The notes under the pieces: generated by a model | Told to the model about the DNA's origin: nothing | Database searches by the model: none | What the model saw: the letters and a program-made list of their open reading frames with translations, nothing else | From: Alphaproteobacteria bacterium | GTDB lineage: Bacteria; Pseudomonadota; Alphaproteobacteria; Micropepsales; Micropepsaceae | DNA length: 64,000 nucleotides | Direction of reading: 5' to 3' | NCBI GenBank assembly: GCA_947475445.1 | Contig: CANJLC010000001.1 | Location: forward strand, 124,001-188,000 | Part shown: piece after piece, positions 10,252 to 19,920 of the stretch | How the letters are laid out: every line of letters starts with the position of its first letter | How positions within the stretch are numbered: the stretch's first letter is position 1 | Program-made: the position numbers and the translations under genes

Positions 10252-10716
10252 ATGCGCTGCCCTTTTTGCCAGCATGACGACAGCCAGGTGAAGGACAGCC
10301 GTCCTTCCGAGGACAATTCCGCCATCCGCCGCCGCCGCCATTGCCCCGAATGCGGCGGGCGCTTCACCACCTTTGAACGGGTACAGCTGCGCGAGCTGAT
10401 CGTGGTCAAGAAGAATGGCCGCCGCGAATCCTTTGACCGCGACAAGCTGGAACGCTCGATCAACCATGCCCTGCGCAAGCGCCCGGTGGAGCGTGAGCGG
10501 GTGGACCGCATGATCACGGGCATTGTCCGCCGCCTGGAATCCATGGGCGAGAATGAAATTCCTGCCAACATGATCGGCGAATTGGTGATGCAGGCCTTGG
10601 CGTCCCTCGACAAGGTGGCCTATGTGCGCTTCGCCTCGGTCTATCGCAATTTCCGCGAGACCCGGGATTTCGAGGCGCTGATCGGCGAACTCGAAGGCGA
10701 CGACAAGACCCCATGA
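10252..10716 (+). CDS. nrdR: Transcriptional repressor NrdR
   Basis: Zinc-ribbon/ATP-cone repressor of ribonucleotide reductase genes. CPFC (residues 3-6) and CPEC (about 31-34) form the zinc ribbon; the ATP-cone spans about residues 45-135 ([19 protein letters not shown] and [13 protein letters not shown]). Length 154 is normal. Its last codons overlap the ribH start in an ATGA arrangement, so the two are translationally coupled. The order glyA-nrdR is conserved in alphaproteobacteria. Confidence 0.97.
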   Translation: MRCPFCQHDDSQVKDSRPSEDNSAIRRRRHCPECGGRFTTFERVQLRELIVVKKNGRRESFDRDKLERSINHALRKRPVERERVDRMITGIVRRLESMGENEIPANMIGELVMQALASLDKVAYVRFASVYRNFRETRDFEALIGELEGDDKTP

Positions 10717-11141
10717 AGGTCCTGATCGTGGAAGCCCGCTACCACCAGGGCGTCGCCGACGCGCTGGCAGACGGTGCCACGGCCGCCCTGGAAAAGGGCA
10801 GCGCCCAGTTCGAGAGATTATCCGTACCCGGAGCATTGGAAATCCCCCCGGCCATCGCGCTGGCGGCGGACACGGGCCGCTATGACGGCTATATCGGGCT
10901 GGGCTGCGTGCTGCGAACCGGTTCGTTTCATTTCGAGATGATCGCGGCGGAAAGCGCCCATGGCCTGATGCGGCTGGGCGTGGAGCAGCGTCTTTGCATC
11001 GGCAACGGCATCCTGGCCTGTGAGAATGAGGACGAAGCACTTCGACTGGCGGACTTTTCCCTTGGCGACGCCGGCGGCGAAGCGGCGCGGGCCTGCCTGA
11101 CCCTGATGCAATGGCGCGCCCGGCTGGAGCTTGGGGCATGA
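10713..11141 (+). CDS. ribH: 6,7-dimethyl-8-ribityllumazine synthase
   Basis: Penultimate step of riboflavin synthesis, joining 5-amino-6-ribitylaminouracil and 3,4-dihydroxy-2-butanone 4-phosphate. Family blocks visible: [15 protein letters not shown] (about residues 37-51), [18 protein letters not shown] (about 63-80; the usual motif is G-x-V-[IL]-[RK]-G-x-T-x-H-[FY]) and [10 protein letters not shown] (usual form VLT..x.EQA). It is slightly short at 142 residues. It overlaps nrdR and nusB by 4 bases each. The genes usually found between nrdR and ribH (ribD, riboflavin synthase, ribBA) are absent here. Confidence 0.92.
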   Translation: MKVLIVEARYHQGVADALADGATAALEKGSAQFERLSVPGALEIPPAIALAADTGRYDGYIGLGCVLRTGSFHFEMIAAESAHGLMRLGVEQRLCIGNGILACENEDEALRLADFSLGDAGGEAARACLTLMQWRARLELGA

Positions 11142-11608
11142 GCGAGGCAGATGCGCGCGGCACAGCCCGCATGGCGGCGATCCAGGCGCTTTACCAGATG
11201 GAGCTGTCGGGCGGCGGCGCGGAAGAAGTGGCGCATGAATTCATCACCCACCGCTTCGACCAGGTCCCCGAAGAGCCCGATGTGGAATTCTTTTCCGCCA
11301 TCGTGTCCGGCGTGCCGCAGCACCAGGTCGAGATCGACAAGGCCATTGCCGCCGGCCTGTCCGAAAACTGGAAGCTGGACCGCATTGATTCCATCCTGCG
11401 CGCCATCCTGCGCGCCGCCCTGTTTGAGCTTGTGGCGCGGCGCGATGTGCCGGCCAAGGTCATCATTGACGAATATGTCGGCATTGCGCGCGCGTTTTTC
11501 CCCGGCGACGAGCCGGGCTTCGTCAATGCGGCGCTCGACAATCTGGCGCGGCGCAAGCGCGCCCCCGAATTCGGCCTGCCCATCCCGGACGGCGAGCTGG
11601 AATTCTGA
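11138..11608 (+). CDS. nusB: Transcription antitermination protein NusB
   Basis: Binds boxA RNA with S10 (NusE) in rRNA antitermination. The 156-residue all-helical protein has ARMAAIQALYQME near the N-terminus, then LDRIDSILRAILRAALFEL and VIIDEYVGIARAFFPGDEPGFVNAALD-type C-terminal helices (about residues 85-140). ATG 11138 overlaps the ribH stop (ATGA), which decides the start over the in-frame 11111 codon. ThiL follows after 12 bp. Confidence 0.95.
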   Translation: MSEADARGTARMAAIQALYQMELSGGGAEEVAHEFITHRFDQVPEEPDVEFFSAIVSGVPQHQVEIDKAIAAGLSENWKLDRIDSILRAILRAALFELVARRDVPAKVIIDEYVGIARAFFPGDEPGFVNAALDNLARRKRAPEFGLPIPDGELEF

Positions 11609-11620
11609 TAGGCTGGATTG

Positions 11621-12580
11621 ATGGATGAATTCGCCATCATCGCCGATATCTTTGCGCCGCTTGCGATTGGGGGCGGTGCGTTCGGGCTGAAGGATGACGC
11701 CGCGGTGATCGCCGCCCGGCCCGGCTTCGACCTTGTCGTCACCACCGACCAGATTGCCGAAGGAACGGATTTCTTCGCATTTGATCCCGCCCCCGGCATC
11801 GCGCAAAAGGCGCTGCGGGTGAATCTGTCGGACCTGGCGGCCAAGGGCGCCGTGCCGGAATACTATCTTCTCACCCTGGCGCTTCCTTCCAGCATGACAT
11901 CGGCCTGGCTGAAGGAATTTGCCGGCGGCCTGGCCTCGGACCAGAAGCGCTTTGGCATCTCCCTGCTGGGTGGCGACACCGGCCGCACCGAGGGCCCTTT
12001 GGCCATTTCCGTCACGGCGTTCGGCTTCGTGCCGCAAGGAAAAATCCTGCGCCGCAGCGGCGCGCGGGTGGACGATGGCGTCTATGTCACCGGCAGGATC
12101 GGCGACAGCGGCGGCGGCCTGGCCATCTTCAAGCGCGAAAAACACACGCTGGATGAAATTCAGCGCGATTACCTGACCGGGCGCTATCGCCTGCCGGACC
12201 CGCCGGTGGCGTTCGGCGCGCATTTGCGCGAGCTGGCTTCCGCCGCGCTGGATATTTCCGACGGCCTGATCGCCGACCTTTGGCATATCGCGCAGAATTC
12301 CGGGGTGCGGATCGAAGTGGACGCCGGGAACATTCCCCGCTCTGCCGCCTTGCGGGCTTTCTGGGGCGACGAAATCCAAGCCATCACCCGGGCCGCCACG
12401 GCTGGTGATGACTACCAGATCGCCTTCACGGCCGATCCGGCGCGCGAAGCCGCCATCCAAAAGGCCGCCGGCGATATTGCCATCACGCGCATCGGCACGG
12501 TCATGGCGGGGCAGGGCGTGGAATTGCGCCACCACGGCCAGGCCGTTGCCGTGCCCCGCACGGGCTACCGGCATTTCTAG
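11621..12580 (+). CDS. thiL: Thiamine-monophosphate kinase
   Basis: ATP-dependent phosphorylation of thiamine phosphate to thiamine diphosphate. AIR-synthase fold: LKDDAAVI near the N-terminus, VVTTDQIAEGTDFF (metal-binding Asp), LGGDTGRTEGPLAISVTAFG (about residues 110-130), ALDISDGLIADLWHIA (about 208-223) and TAGDDYQIAF. The length of 319 is normal. ATG 11621 is preferred to the TTG three bases earlier. Last intact gene of the glyA-nrdR-ribH-nusB-thiL cluster. Confidence 0.95.
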   Translation: MDEFAIIADIFAPLAIGGGAFGLKDDAAVIAARPGFDLVVTTDQIAEGTDFFAFDPAPGIAQKALRVNLSDLAAKGAVPEYYLLTLALPSSMTSAWLKEFAGGLASDQKRFGISLLGGDTGRTEGPLAISVTAFGFVPQGKILRRSGARVDDGVYVTGRIGDSGGGLAIFKREKHTLDEIQRDYLTGRYRLPDPPVAFGAHLRELASAALDISDGLIADLWHIAQNSGVRIEVDAGNIPRSAALRAFWGDEIQAITRAATAGDDYQIAFTADPAREAAIQKAAGDIAITRIGTVMAGQGVELRHHGQAVAVPRTGYRHF

Positions 12581-12650
12581 TCCAGGTTGCAGCGCCGCGC
12601 CGCCCGCGCTATCCATTCGACCGGCGGAAATAATCGGGGCAGGGGCTGCA

Positions 12651-13919
12651 ATGATTTTCTTTCACCGGAACGTGGGCGCGTCCGCATGCGTCATCGTCCT
12701 GCTGCTCTGCGGCGCCACCGCGGCGGTTGCGCAGGCCGGCCCTGATCCGGCCGCATCCAAAAATACCGTCAAGCTCACAAATGTTGTGTCGGCGCTTCCG
12801 GCGGGCACGCCCTACATGAAGGCCACCAAGGCAATTTTCTGCATCACCCCGATCCAGGTTCTGACGGCCAGCGGCAGCCGGGAAACCTAGGAGCTTCCGC
12901 CCTACACGGCCGCTTTCCGCACCGAACTCGAGGAGGCGGGCTTCAAGGTCATCGCGGCCGAAGACAATCTCTTCGGCCAGCAGGATGCAGGCGCGGCAGA
13001 CTATCAGGTCGCCGCCGTCGTGACCGACATGCGGATCGACGCCTGCGTCTATGCGGAAAGCGCGCTGGGTTTCACCATCGGCGATACCTTTGGCACGGGC
13101 TCGATGAAAATAGACTGGCAAGTCTATGCGCCGTTGAAAAAGCAGGTGGTGGCGCGCATCACGACCAGCGGCGCAATCAAGCTGGAAAAAAGCGTACAGG
13201 GTGGTTATCAGCGCCTGATCACGGGCGCCTTCGCCGCCAATGCGCACCAACTGGCTGCCAACCCCGAATTTCGCGCCGCCATCACGGCCGACACACCCAA
13301 AGCCGACCAGGTCCTGACTCCCGCCAAGGAGGGGCCCATTGCCTTGTCCGGCAGCCTCAAGGCCGGACCCCGCCCGCTTTCCGATGCAGCGGGCAGCGTG
13401 GTGACGCTTCTGACCGGTTCGGGCACCGGCTCCGGCGTCCTGGTTTCCGATGATGGTTATGTGATGACCAACGCGCATGTGGTGGGTGACGAAAAGCAGA
13501 TCCGCGTGCGCTGGTCCGATGGCATCGAGACGGTGGCGGACGTCATACGCAGTTCCAAGGTTCGCGACATTGCCCTGGTCAAGACCAATCCGCGCGAGCG
13601 CAGCCCGCTGGCGATCAAGCGCGGCGCGGTGACGCCTGGCCAAAAAGTCTTTGCCATCGGCTCTCCCAGGGGCAAGGAGTTCCAGGGCACGGTCAGCAGC
13701 GGCGTGGTTTCGGCGACCCGCGTCTTCGACGGCCTGCGCTATATCCAGAGCGATGTGTCGGTCTCATTCGGCTCCAGCGGCGGCGCCTTGCTGGACGAGT
13801 CCGGCTCGCTTATCGGTTTTACCGATCTGGGCATCACCAATGCCGGCATGCCGGCGGGATTGAACCTCTTCATTCCCATCAGCGATGCCCTGGATTTCCT
13901 GAGCCTGGAGCAGCGCTGA
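12651..13919 (+). pseudogene. Secreted trypsin-like serine protease interrupted by an in-frame TAG
   Basis: From ATG 12651 a signal peptide (VIVLLLCGATAAVAQA) starts a protein that stops at TAG 12888-12890 (codon 80). The same frame then continues without interruption to 13919. The downstream part carries a complete S1-like fold: TNAHVV (His 276 of the restored frame), DIALVK (Asp 306) and GSSGGALL (Ser 376). Restored length is 422 residues. A CAG-to-TAG change would explain the break. Without readthrough the catalytic domain would need an internal start and would lose its signal peptide. Periplasmic DegP/trypsin_2-like role inferred; no PDZ domain follows. Confidence 0.8.
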
Positions 13920-13964
13920 CGCTTTAACAACCTTTCGCTAACCCTGTTTTGCGAGGCTGGGCGC

Positions 13965-14489
13965 ATGCGCAAAGCCCTTGCTGCCCTGCTGATGCTCGCC
14001 TTGTCTGCGCCCGCCTGGGCCGCGGAGGAAAAGCATGAGGGGAAAGCCGAAGCCAAGGACGGCAAAGCCGAAGGCGGCGCGCCCGGCACCAATGTCGACA
14101 TGCCCTATTTGATGGCGCCCATGACCGGCGCCGATGGCAAGCTCACCGGCTATGCCTATATCTCCACCCGCCTGACGGCAGGCACTTCCGCCGCGACGCT
14201 GCAAATCCGCGACAAGATCGCTTTCATCCAGGATGTCTTTGTGCGCGATGTGAACGGCGCGGGCATCGCCAAGGCGGATGATCCGGCCACGGTGGACCGT
14301 GAGCACTTGCAGGCGCGGCTGCTGGCGGATGCCAAAAAGGTGATGGGACCGGGCAAGGTGACGGGGATATCCATCGTCCAGCTGCAGATCGCTCCGCTCC
14401 ATCCGGTCGAGACTCCGGCCCTGCATTCCCCGCCGCCTGCCGATGATTCGCAGGAAAAACCCGCCCAACCCGCCAAATCCGAGCATTAA
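13965..14489 (+). CDS. Exported hypothetical protein
   Basis: A 174-residue protein with a clear Sec signal peptide (ALAALLMLALSAPAWA, cleavage after AWA), a charged Lys/Glu/Ala stretch to about residue 45, a compact middle part (YLMAPMTGADGKLTGYAYIST to about residue 135, including AFIQDVFVRDVNG) and a Pro-rich hydrophilic tail. The middle part is vaguely FliL-like in its pattern (short strand, amphipathic helices, valine-rich end), but I cannot support that assignment. Located between the broken protease and hppA. Function unknown. Confidence 0.75.
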   Translation: MRKALAALLMLALSAPAWAAEEKHEGKAEAKDGKAEGGAPGTNVDMPYLMAPMTGADGKLTGYAYISTRLTAGTSAATLQIRDKIAFIQDVFVRDVNGAGIAKADDPATVDREHLQARLLADAKKVMGPGKVTGISIVQLQIAPLHPVETPALHSPPPADDSQEKPAQPAKSEH

Positions 14490-14512
14490 AGCCCCTGAAA
14501 ATGGGCGCTTTT
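14488..14512 (+). terminator. Possible weak terminator after the exported hypothetical gene
   Basis: AAAGC/CCC pairs with GGG/GCTTT with one bulged C and a 7-base loop, ending in TTTT. It begins within the last codon/stop region of the preceding gene. It is short, so confidence is modest. Confidence 0.35.
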
Positions 14513-14685
14513 GTCTCATAACCGATGTTGCTTGCGGTTACGCCTTTTGGCAATCTCCCGCCGCCCTTGAAGCGGTGCGCCCCATAAGAAGGCGGCGTCC
14601 GGCCATGGGGATCGGCGCTGCCGGTTCCTGATGCGAACGGGACCGCACACCGACCCATCACTTCAAATTCGACGAGGGGTATCCC

Positions 14686-16818
14686 ATGAGTTCAAACCTT
14701 CTAATCGTCCTTCTTTGTGGCGTGCTTGCGCTGCTCTATGGCGGCTGGACGATCCGCTCCGTTCTCAGCCTGTCTGCCGGCAATGCCCGCATGCAGGAAA
14801 TCGCCGCCGCGATTCAGGAAGGCGCCCGCGCCTACCTCAATCGCCAATACACCACCATTGCGATGGTGGGCGTGGTGATCTTTGTGCTGGCCTTCCTTGT
14901 CCTTGGCTGGGAGCTCGCGCTGGGCTTCCTGATAGGCGCGGTCCTGTCGGGCCTGGCCGGTTATGTCGGCATGTTCGTTTCGGTTCGCGCCAATGTGCGC
15001 ACCACCGAGGCTTCGCGCTCCGGCCTGGCCGCTGGCCTGTCGGTTGCGTTCCGCGCCGGCGCCGTCACCGGCATGCTGGTCGTGGGCCTGGGCCTTCTGG
15101 GCGTGGCCGGCTATTATTACGTGCTGACCAACATGTTCGGCCTCAGCCTCGATAATCCGGCCGATAACCGCATCATCGTGGACTCGCTGGTCGGCCTGTC
15201 CTTCGGCGCTTCGCTGATCTCCATCTTCGCCCGCCTGGGCGGCGGCATCTTCACCAAGGGCGCTGACGTCGGCGGCGACATGGTCGGCAAGGTCGAGGCG
15301 GGCATTCCCGAAGATGACCCCCGCAACCCCGCCACCATCGCCGACAATGTCGGTGACAATGTCGGCGACTGCGCCGGCATGGCGGCCGACCTGTTTGAAA
15401 CCTTCGCGGTGACCACGGTCGCCACCATGGTGCTGGCTTCGATCTATTTCACCGGCGAAGTAAAAGCCCAATTGATGCTGTATCCGCTCGCCATCGCGGG
15501 CATGAGCATCATCACCTCGATCATCGGCACTTTCTTCGTCCGCCTGGGCGCTTCCAAGAACATCATGGGCGCGCTCTACAAGGGCGTGATCGCCACGGTG
15601 GTTCTGTCCCTGATCGGCCTGTGGCCCCTGACGTCCTATATCCTGGGCGGCATGGACACCGTGATCTCTGGCGGCGGCATCAACTATACCGGCACGACGC
15701 TGTTCTATTGCGGCGTGGTCGGCCTGGTTGTCACCGGCCTGCTGATCGTGATCACCGAATACTATACCGGCACCAACTTCCGCCCGGTGCAGTCGATCGC
15801 GAAATCCTCGGTCACCGGTCACGGCACCAACGTGATCCAGGGCCTGGCGATCTCCATGGAATCCACCGCGCCGGTGGCGCTGGTGATCTGCGTCGGCATT
15901 ATCGTCACCTATTCGCTGGCGGGCCTGTTCGGCATTGCCATCGCGGTGTCCACGATGCTGTCGCTGGCAGGCATGGTCGTGGCGCTCGACGCGTTCGGCC
16001 CCGTCACCGACAATGCCGGCGGCATTGCCGAAATGGCGGGCCTGGAAGGCGATGTGCGCAAGACCACCGATGCCCTCGACGCGGTCGGCAACACCACCAA
16101 GGCCGTGACCAAGGGCTATGCCATCGGTTCCGCGGGCCTCGGCGCGCTGGTGCTGTTCGCGGCCTACACCCAGGACCTGAAGTATTTCGCCGCCCAGGGC
16201 ACCGGCTATTTTGCCGGCCTTGAGCAGCCGACCTTCAGCCTGTCCGATCCCTGGGTCGTGGTGGGCCTGCTGTTCGGCGGCTTGCTGCCCTACCTGTTCG
16301 GCGGCATGGCGATGACGGCGGTTGGCCGTGCAGCCGGCGCGGTCGTGGAAGAAGTGCGCAAGCAGTTCCGCGAAATGCCCGGCATCATGCAGGGCACGCA
16401 GAAGCCCAACTATGCCCGCGCGGTTGACCTGCTCACCAAGGCTGCGATCAAGGAAATGATCATTCCCTCGATGCTGCCGGTGTTCTCGCCCATCGTGCTG
16501 TTCATCCTGGTCAACCAGATCGCTGGCAAGACCCAGGCTTTCAACGCTGTCGGCGCGATGCTGATGGGCGTGATCGTCACGGGCCTGTTCGTCGCCATCT
16601 CGATGACCTCGGGCGGCGGCGCCTGGGACAATGCCAAGAAGTACATCGAAGACGGCCATCATGGCGGCAAGGGCTCGGAAGCCCACAAGGCTGCCGTGAC
16701 CGGCGACACGGTCGGCGATCCCTACAAGGACACCGCTGGCCCGGCCGTCAATCCGATGATCAAGATCACCAACATCGTGGCGCTGCTGTTGCTCGCCGTG
16801 CTGGCCCATCTGGGTTGA
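14686..16818 (+). CDS. hppA: K+-insensitive H+-translocating inorganic pyrophosphatase
   Basis: Membrane pyrophosphatase that hydrolyses PPi and pumps protons. 710 residues with about 16 hydrophobic segments. PPi/Mg-binding signatures: [20 protein letters not shown] (about residues 192-211), [19 protein letters not shown] and the C-terminal [13 protein letters not shown] with [20 protein letters not shown]. The segment [10 protein letters not shown] has Lys at the position that marks K+-independent enzymes (K+-dependent ones have Ala). ATG 14686 follows GAGGGG. A strong terminator lies 22 bp downstream. Complements the soluble pyrophosphatase at 49794. Confidence 0.97.
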   Translation: MSSNLLIVLLCGVLALLYGGWTIRSVLSLSAGNARMQEIAAAIQEGARAYLNRQYTTIAMVGVVIFVLAFLVLGWELALGFLIGAVLSGLAGYVGMFVSVRANVRTTEASRSGLAAGLSVAFRAGAVTGMLVVGLGLLGVAGYYYVLTNMFGLSLDNPADNRIIVDSLVGLSFGASLISIFARLGGGIFTKGADVGGDMVGKVEAGIPEDDPRNPATIADNVGDNVGDCAGMAADLFETFAVTTVATMVLASIYFTGEVKAQLMLYPLAIAGMSIITSIIGTFFVRLGASKNIMGALYKGVIATVVLSLIGLWPLTSYILGGMDTVISGGGINYTGTTLFYCGVVGLVVTGLLIVITEYYTGTNFRPVQSIAKSSVTGHGTNVIQGLAISMESTAPVALVICVGIIVTYSLAGLFGIAIAVSTMLSLAGMVVALDAFGPVTDNAGGIAEMAGLEGDVRKTTDALDAVGNTTKAVTKGYAIGSAGLGALVLFAAYTQDLKYFAAQGTGYFAGLEQPTFSLSDPWVVVGLLFGGLLPYLFGGMAMTAVGRAAGAVVEEVRKQFREMPGIMQGTQKPNYARAVDLLTKAAIKEMIIPSMLPVFSPIVLFILVNQIAGKTQAFNAVGAMLMGVIVTGLFVAISMTSGGGAWDNAKKYIEDGHHGGKGSEAHKAAVTGDTVGDPYKDTAGPAVNPMIKITNIVALLLLAVLAHLG

Positions 16819-16840
16819 TCTTCAAAACTCCTAGCCAATG

Positions 16841-16873
16841 AAAAAGGCGCGGATCTTTTCCGCGCCTTTTTCT
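16841..16873 (+). terminator. Rho-independent terminator of hppA
   Basis: GGCGCGGA (16846-16853) pairs with TCCGCGCC (16859-16866), extended by an A5/T5 pairing; the 3' side runs into TTTTTCTTTT. A textbook intrinsic terminator that could also act on the reverse strand. Confidence 0.88.
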
Positions 16874-16893
16874 TTTGGCGAACACAGGCCAGA

Positions 16894-16993
16894 CTCCCCC
16901 TTCGGCGCGAAGCGCCAGGGAAGGGGGAGATGCTGTAGCTGGCCCTGGGGCCAGCGAAAGCAGAGGGGGATAATGAGAGAGGCCGAAGGCCTA
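16894..16993. repeat. Palindromic intergenic repeat unit (REP-like) between hppA and bamE
   Basis: Three nested or successive hairpins: CTCCCCCTT...AAGGGGGAG (16894-16902 with 16921-16929) enclosing GGCGC-GAA-GCGCC (16904-16916); CTGGCC-CTGG-GGCCAG (16939-16954); and AGGCC-GAA-GGCCT, which runs into the bamE stop codon. The composition is typical of dispersed intergenic repeats of alphaproteobacteria, but no second copy is visible in this window. Confidence 0.5.
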
Positions 16994-17449
16994 AGGCGCG
17001 CCGCCGCCCGGATTGGTCTGCTGCATGCCGGTGCTGCTGGCGGGCGTTGCGTTCATCAATTGCTGCAGGAAGGTCAGCTCGCGTCCGCGCGCCGGCGTGG
17101 TGCGGCTTTCCAGGCTGATGAGATGGCCCTGGGCGAGGGTGTAATGGCGCAGGGTCGTGACCTTGCCGGCCTTGTCGAAATAGACCGCCAGGATGGAGCG
17201 CTGCTGCACCGTGGGGGTGAAGAAGGCGACCTGCTTCTCGGTCTGGGAAATATAGTACCAGGCGTCATTGCCGAAGGTGGCGGTGGTCGAGGCATAGCCC
17301 AGCTTTTCCTGGATGCTGGTCTTGGTATCGGTGCCCGGCTTGATCGCAGCCGTGGTTTCCTTGTCTTCCAGATAGCCGCGCTGGTTGACCACCGGGGTGC
17401 AGGCGATCAAAAAGGCAAAGGCACAAAGCAGAGAAATCCGGTAACGCAT
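16991..17449 (-). CDS. bamE: Outer membrane protein assembly factor BamE (SmpA/OmlA lipoprotein)
   Basis: Small lipoprotein of the beta-barrel assembly machine. Signal peptide with lipobox LIAC (Cys about residue 17), then the SmpA/OmlA fold: IKPGTDTKTSIQEKLGYASTTA, DAWYYISQTEKQ and ILAVYFDKAGKVTTLRHY (about residues 35-115), and a low-complexity C-terminus. I chose the second ATG (17449) because AGGA sits 6 bases before it, while it abuts the first ATG at 17455. Divergent from the following chaperone gene; this adjacency is common in alphaproteobacteria. Confidence 0.88.
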   Translation of the reverse strand: MRYRISLLCAFAFLIACTPVVNQRGYLEDKETTAAIKPGTDTKTSIQEKLGYASTTATFGNDAWYYISQTEKQVAFFTPTVQQRSILAVYFDKAGKVTTLRHYTLAQGHLISLESRTTPARGRELTFLQQLMNATPASSTGMQQTNPGGGAP

Positions 17450-17530
17450 GTCCATTCCTGCGGGCTCGCGAAGATGTGCTAACCTTGGCGCGCCGCTGTT
17501 GCAAGGGCAACGCGCTTTTCCTGGTGTTTG

Positions 17531-18037
17531 ATGCTGAATTTGTTAAGAAAATCCGCCGCCCGCAAGGACCTGGCCCGGACCCTGGAGCAGCAGCTGGTGG
17601 CCCGCGCCCGCCAGCCGCATTTTTTCGCCATGCTGGGGGTTCCCGACACGGTGGATGGCCGGTTTGACATGATGGCGCTGCACAGCTGGCTGGTCCTGTC
17701 CCGGCTGAAGTCGGCCGGCCTGGACGATGCCGCCCAGGCGCTGACCGATACGCTTTTCACCAGCTTCGACGAAGCGCTGCGCGAGCAGGGCGTCAGCGAC
17801 ATGGGAATGGGCCGGCGCATGAAGGCTATCGCCGATGCCTTTTATGGCCGCCTCAAGGCCTATGGCGCGGCCAAGGACGAAAATGAATTGGCCCAGGCGC
17901 TGGCGCACAATGTCTGGCGCGGGGCGCAGGTGGACGGCAACGCGAAAGCCCTTGCTGCCATCGTCATAAACTCCCGCGCTTCGCTCGCGGCCTGCGACCC
18001 TTCCACGGGCGTGCTGGATTTTGGACCCCTGCCATGA
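17531..18037 (+). CDS. Ubiquinol-cytochrome c chaperone family protein
   Basis: A 168-residue homologue of the mitochondrial CBP3/UQCC1 assembly factor of the cytochrome bc1 complex. The core has FFAMLGVPDTVDGRFDMMAL (about residues 32-51), LTDTLFTSFDEALREQGVSD, MGRRMKAIADAFYGRLKAY and a C-terminal helix ending FGPLP. ATG 17531 is preferred over the adjacent upstream TTG. Overlaps the following DUF177 gene by 4 bases (ATGA), so they are coupled. Confidence 0.88.
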   Translation: MLNLLRKSAARKDLARTLEQQLVARARQPHFFAMLGVPDTVDGRFDMMALHSWLVLSRLKSAGLDDAAQALTDTLFTSFDEALREQGVSDMGMGRRMKAIADAFYGRLKAYGAAKDENELAQALAHNVWRGAQVDGNAKALAAIVINSRASLAACDPSTGVLDFGPLP

Positions 18038-18549
18038 TTTCCCAGCTTTATAATCTCAACAAACTTGGACAGTCGGGCGAGGAGATCGCTTTCAAGACCA
18101 CAGTGGAAGACCGCGCGAAGCTGGCCCGCGATGCCGGCGCCCTCAGCGTGCCGGAATTCTCCGCCAAAATCGTATTGAAGAAAACTTCAGCCAACCGTTT
18201 TTCGCTGGCCTATGCGCTGAGCGCGCAAGTGGTGCAGGCCTGTGTCGTCAGCCTGGAGCCGGTGCACTCCAAAATCGAAAAAAGCTTCACGCGGGAATTG
18301 CATTACACGCCCAACCTTCGCCGCGCCGCCGGCGAGAAGGAAATCATCCTGGCGCCCGAGGACGAGGAAGCGCCGGAGGAAATTGAAAGCCCGCATTACG
18401 ACCTGGCCGCCCCGCTGGCGGAGGAATTCCTGCTGGCCCTGGACCCCTATCCCAGGGCCCCCGGAGCCGCCTTCACCCCCCCGGAAGGCATGGGGGATGC
18501 GCCCGAAAGCCCCTTTGCAGTGCTTAAGAGCCTGAAATCGGGGGATTAA
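18034..18549 (+). CDS. YceD/DUF177 family protein (large-subunit rRNA accumulation)
   Basis: A 171-residue protein of the YceD family, associated with 23S rRNA accumulation and almost always encoded just before rpmF, as here (120 bp). Typical elements are AYALSAQVVQACVVSLEPV (about residues 59-77), with one cysteine instead of the paired Cys of many members, and an acidic C-terminal third with PLAEEFLLALDPYPR. Predicted cytosolic. Function by synteny and family. Confidence 0.85.
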   Translation: MISQLYNLNKLGQSGEEIAFKTTVEDRAKLARDAGALSVPEFSAKIVLKKTSANRFSLAYALSAQVVQACVVSLEPVHSKIEKSFTRELHYTPNLRRAAGEKEIILAPEDEEAPEEIESPHYDLAAPLAEEFLLALDPYPRAPGAAFTPPEGMGDAPESPFAVLKSLKSGD

Positions 18550-18669
18550 TTGGCAATGGGGGTGCCAAAAGTGCGGGTTTTTGGCTTGTAACCGGCAGGC
18601 TTTTCCTGCTACCCACCCCGCCTTGCTTTGCCCGGGATGCGTCCTTGGGCTTTTTAGGAGAAACCCGCA

Positions 18670-18849
18670 ATGGCGGTCCCGAAACGAAAAACCTCGCCGT
18701 CGCGCCGCAATATGCGCCGCTCGCATCACGCCCTGACGGTGCCCGCCCATGCTGACTGCCCGAAATGCGGTGAGCCCAAGCGTCCCCACCATGTCTGTGG
18801 CGCCTGCGGCCATTATGCCGATCGCGAAGTCGTGAAGGCCAAGAGCTAA
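18670..18849 (+). CDS. rpmF: 50S ribosomal protein L32
   Basis: 59-residue ribosomal protein beginning [20 protein letters not shown], the canonical L32 N-terminus, with a zinc-ribbon C-P-K-C ... C-G-A-C (about residues 30-46) and a basic end. ATG 18670 follows AGGAG at 18656-18660. It lies between yceD and plsX, the usual order in proteobacteria. Confidence 0.97.
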   Translation: MAVPKRKTSPSRRNMRRSHHALTVPAHADCPKCGEPKRPHHVCGACGHYADREVVKAKS

Positions 18850-18882
18850 TCCCCTTACTCTCTCAGCCGAGGAAGGGTGCCC

Positions 18883-19920
18883 GTGGCGCGCGAACTTATT
18901 GTCTCGATTGACGCCATGGGCGGCGATGCCGGACCTGGCATCGTCATCACCGCGTTGCTGCGCGTGTCGCAGCGCCATCCCGAAGTGCGTTTCATCCTGG
19001 TCGGCGATGAAACGGTGCTGAACGAACTTCTCTCCACCCATGCCAAGCTTCGCGAGCGCGTGACGGTGCGCCATGCCTCCGAGCGCGTCTCCATGGAAGA
19101 CAAGCCGGGCAATGTCATGCGCCGTGGCCAGAATACCTCGATGTGGAAAACCATTGAGTGCGTCAAGAACAAGGAAGCCGAAGTCGCGGTTTCCGCCGGC
19201 AATACCGGCGCCCTGATGGCGGTGAGCATGTTCCAGCTCCGCACCATCGAGAATATCTCCCGCCCCGCCATCGCGTCCATCTGGCCGACCCTGCGCGGCC
19301 AGAGCGTGGTGCTGGATGTCGGCGCCAATGTCGGCGCCACCGCCGAGCAGCTGGTCGAATTCGCCATCATGGGCGAGGCTTTCGCCCATGCGATCCTGGG
19401 GCTGGAAAAGCCCACCGTCGGCCTGCTCAACGTCGGCACCGAGGAGCTCAAGGGCAATGATGGCGTGCGCGAAGCCGCCAACATCCTGCGCAACAGCAAT
19501 TTGCCGCTGGCCTTCCACGGCTTTGTCGAGGGCAACGATATCGCCGAAGGCACGGTCGACGTGGTCGTGACCGACGGCTTCACCGGCAATATCGCGCTCA
19601 AGACCGCCGAAGGCACCGCCAAGCTGGTGGGACAGTTCCTCAAGCGCTCGCTCAATCGCTCGCTGATGGGCCGCATCGGCGCCGTCATCGCGTCCGGCGC
19701 CCTGATGGCGCTGCGCCGCCGCCTTGATCCGCGCGCCGCCAATGGCGGCATCTTCCTGGGGCTGGGCGGCGTGGTTGTGAAAAGCCATGGCGGCACCGAC
19801 GCGATGGGCTTCGCTGCGGCCCTGGACATGGCCATCACCATGGCCCGCGCCGACATCAACAGCCGCATCAGCGCTGACCGCGCCCAGTTGAACCTGACAA
19901 TGCAGGCGGCTGCATCGTGA
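18883..19920 (+). CDS. plsX: Phosphate acyltransferase PlsX
   Basis: Makes acyl-phosphate from acyl-ACP, the donor for PlsY in phospholipid synthesis; peripheral membrane enzyme. The N-terminus shows [12 protein letters not shown]; then SAGNTGALM (about residues 105-113), [31 protein letters not shown] and [17 protein letters not shown]. Length 345. I chose GTG 18883 because GAGGAA lies 7-8 bases before it; GTG 18877 sits directly on the Shine-Dalgarno. The stop overlaps the fabH start (GTGA). Confidence 0.95.
   Translation: MARELIVSIDAMGGDAGPGIVITALLRVSQRHPEVRFILVGDETVLNELLSTHAKLRERVTVRHASERVSMEDKPGNVMRRGQNTSMWKTIECVKNKEAEVAVSAGNTGALMAVSMFQLRTIENISRPAIASIWPTLRGQSVVLDVGANVGATAEQLVEFAIMGEAFAHAILGLEKPTVGLLNVGTEELKGNDGVREAANILRNSNLPLAFHGFVEGNDIAEGTVDVVVTDGFTGNIALKTAEGTAKLVGQFLKRSLNRSLMGRIGAVIASGALMALRRRLDPRAANGGIFLGLGGVVVKSHGGTDAMGFAAALDMAITMARADINSRISADRAQLNLTMQAAAS

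Noticed and set aside
14701-16809. A 702-codon minus-strand open frame across hppA
   Set aside because: His/Asp/Gln-rich translation without any family similarity; antisense shadow caused by the codon bias of a real, highly conserved pump gene.
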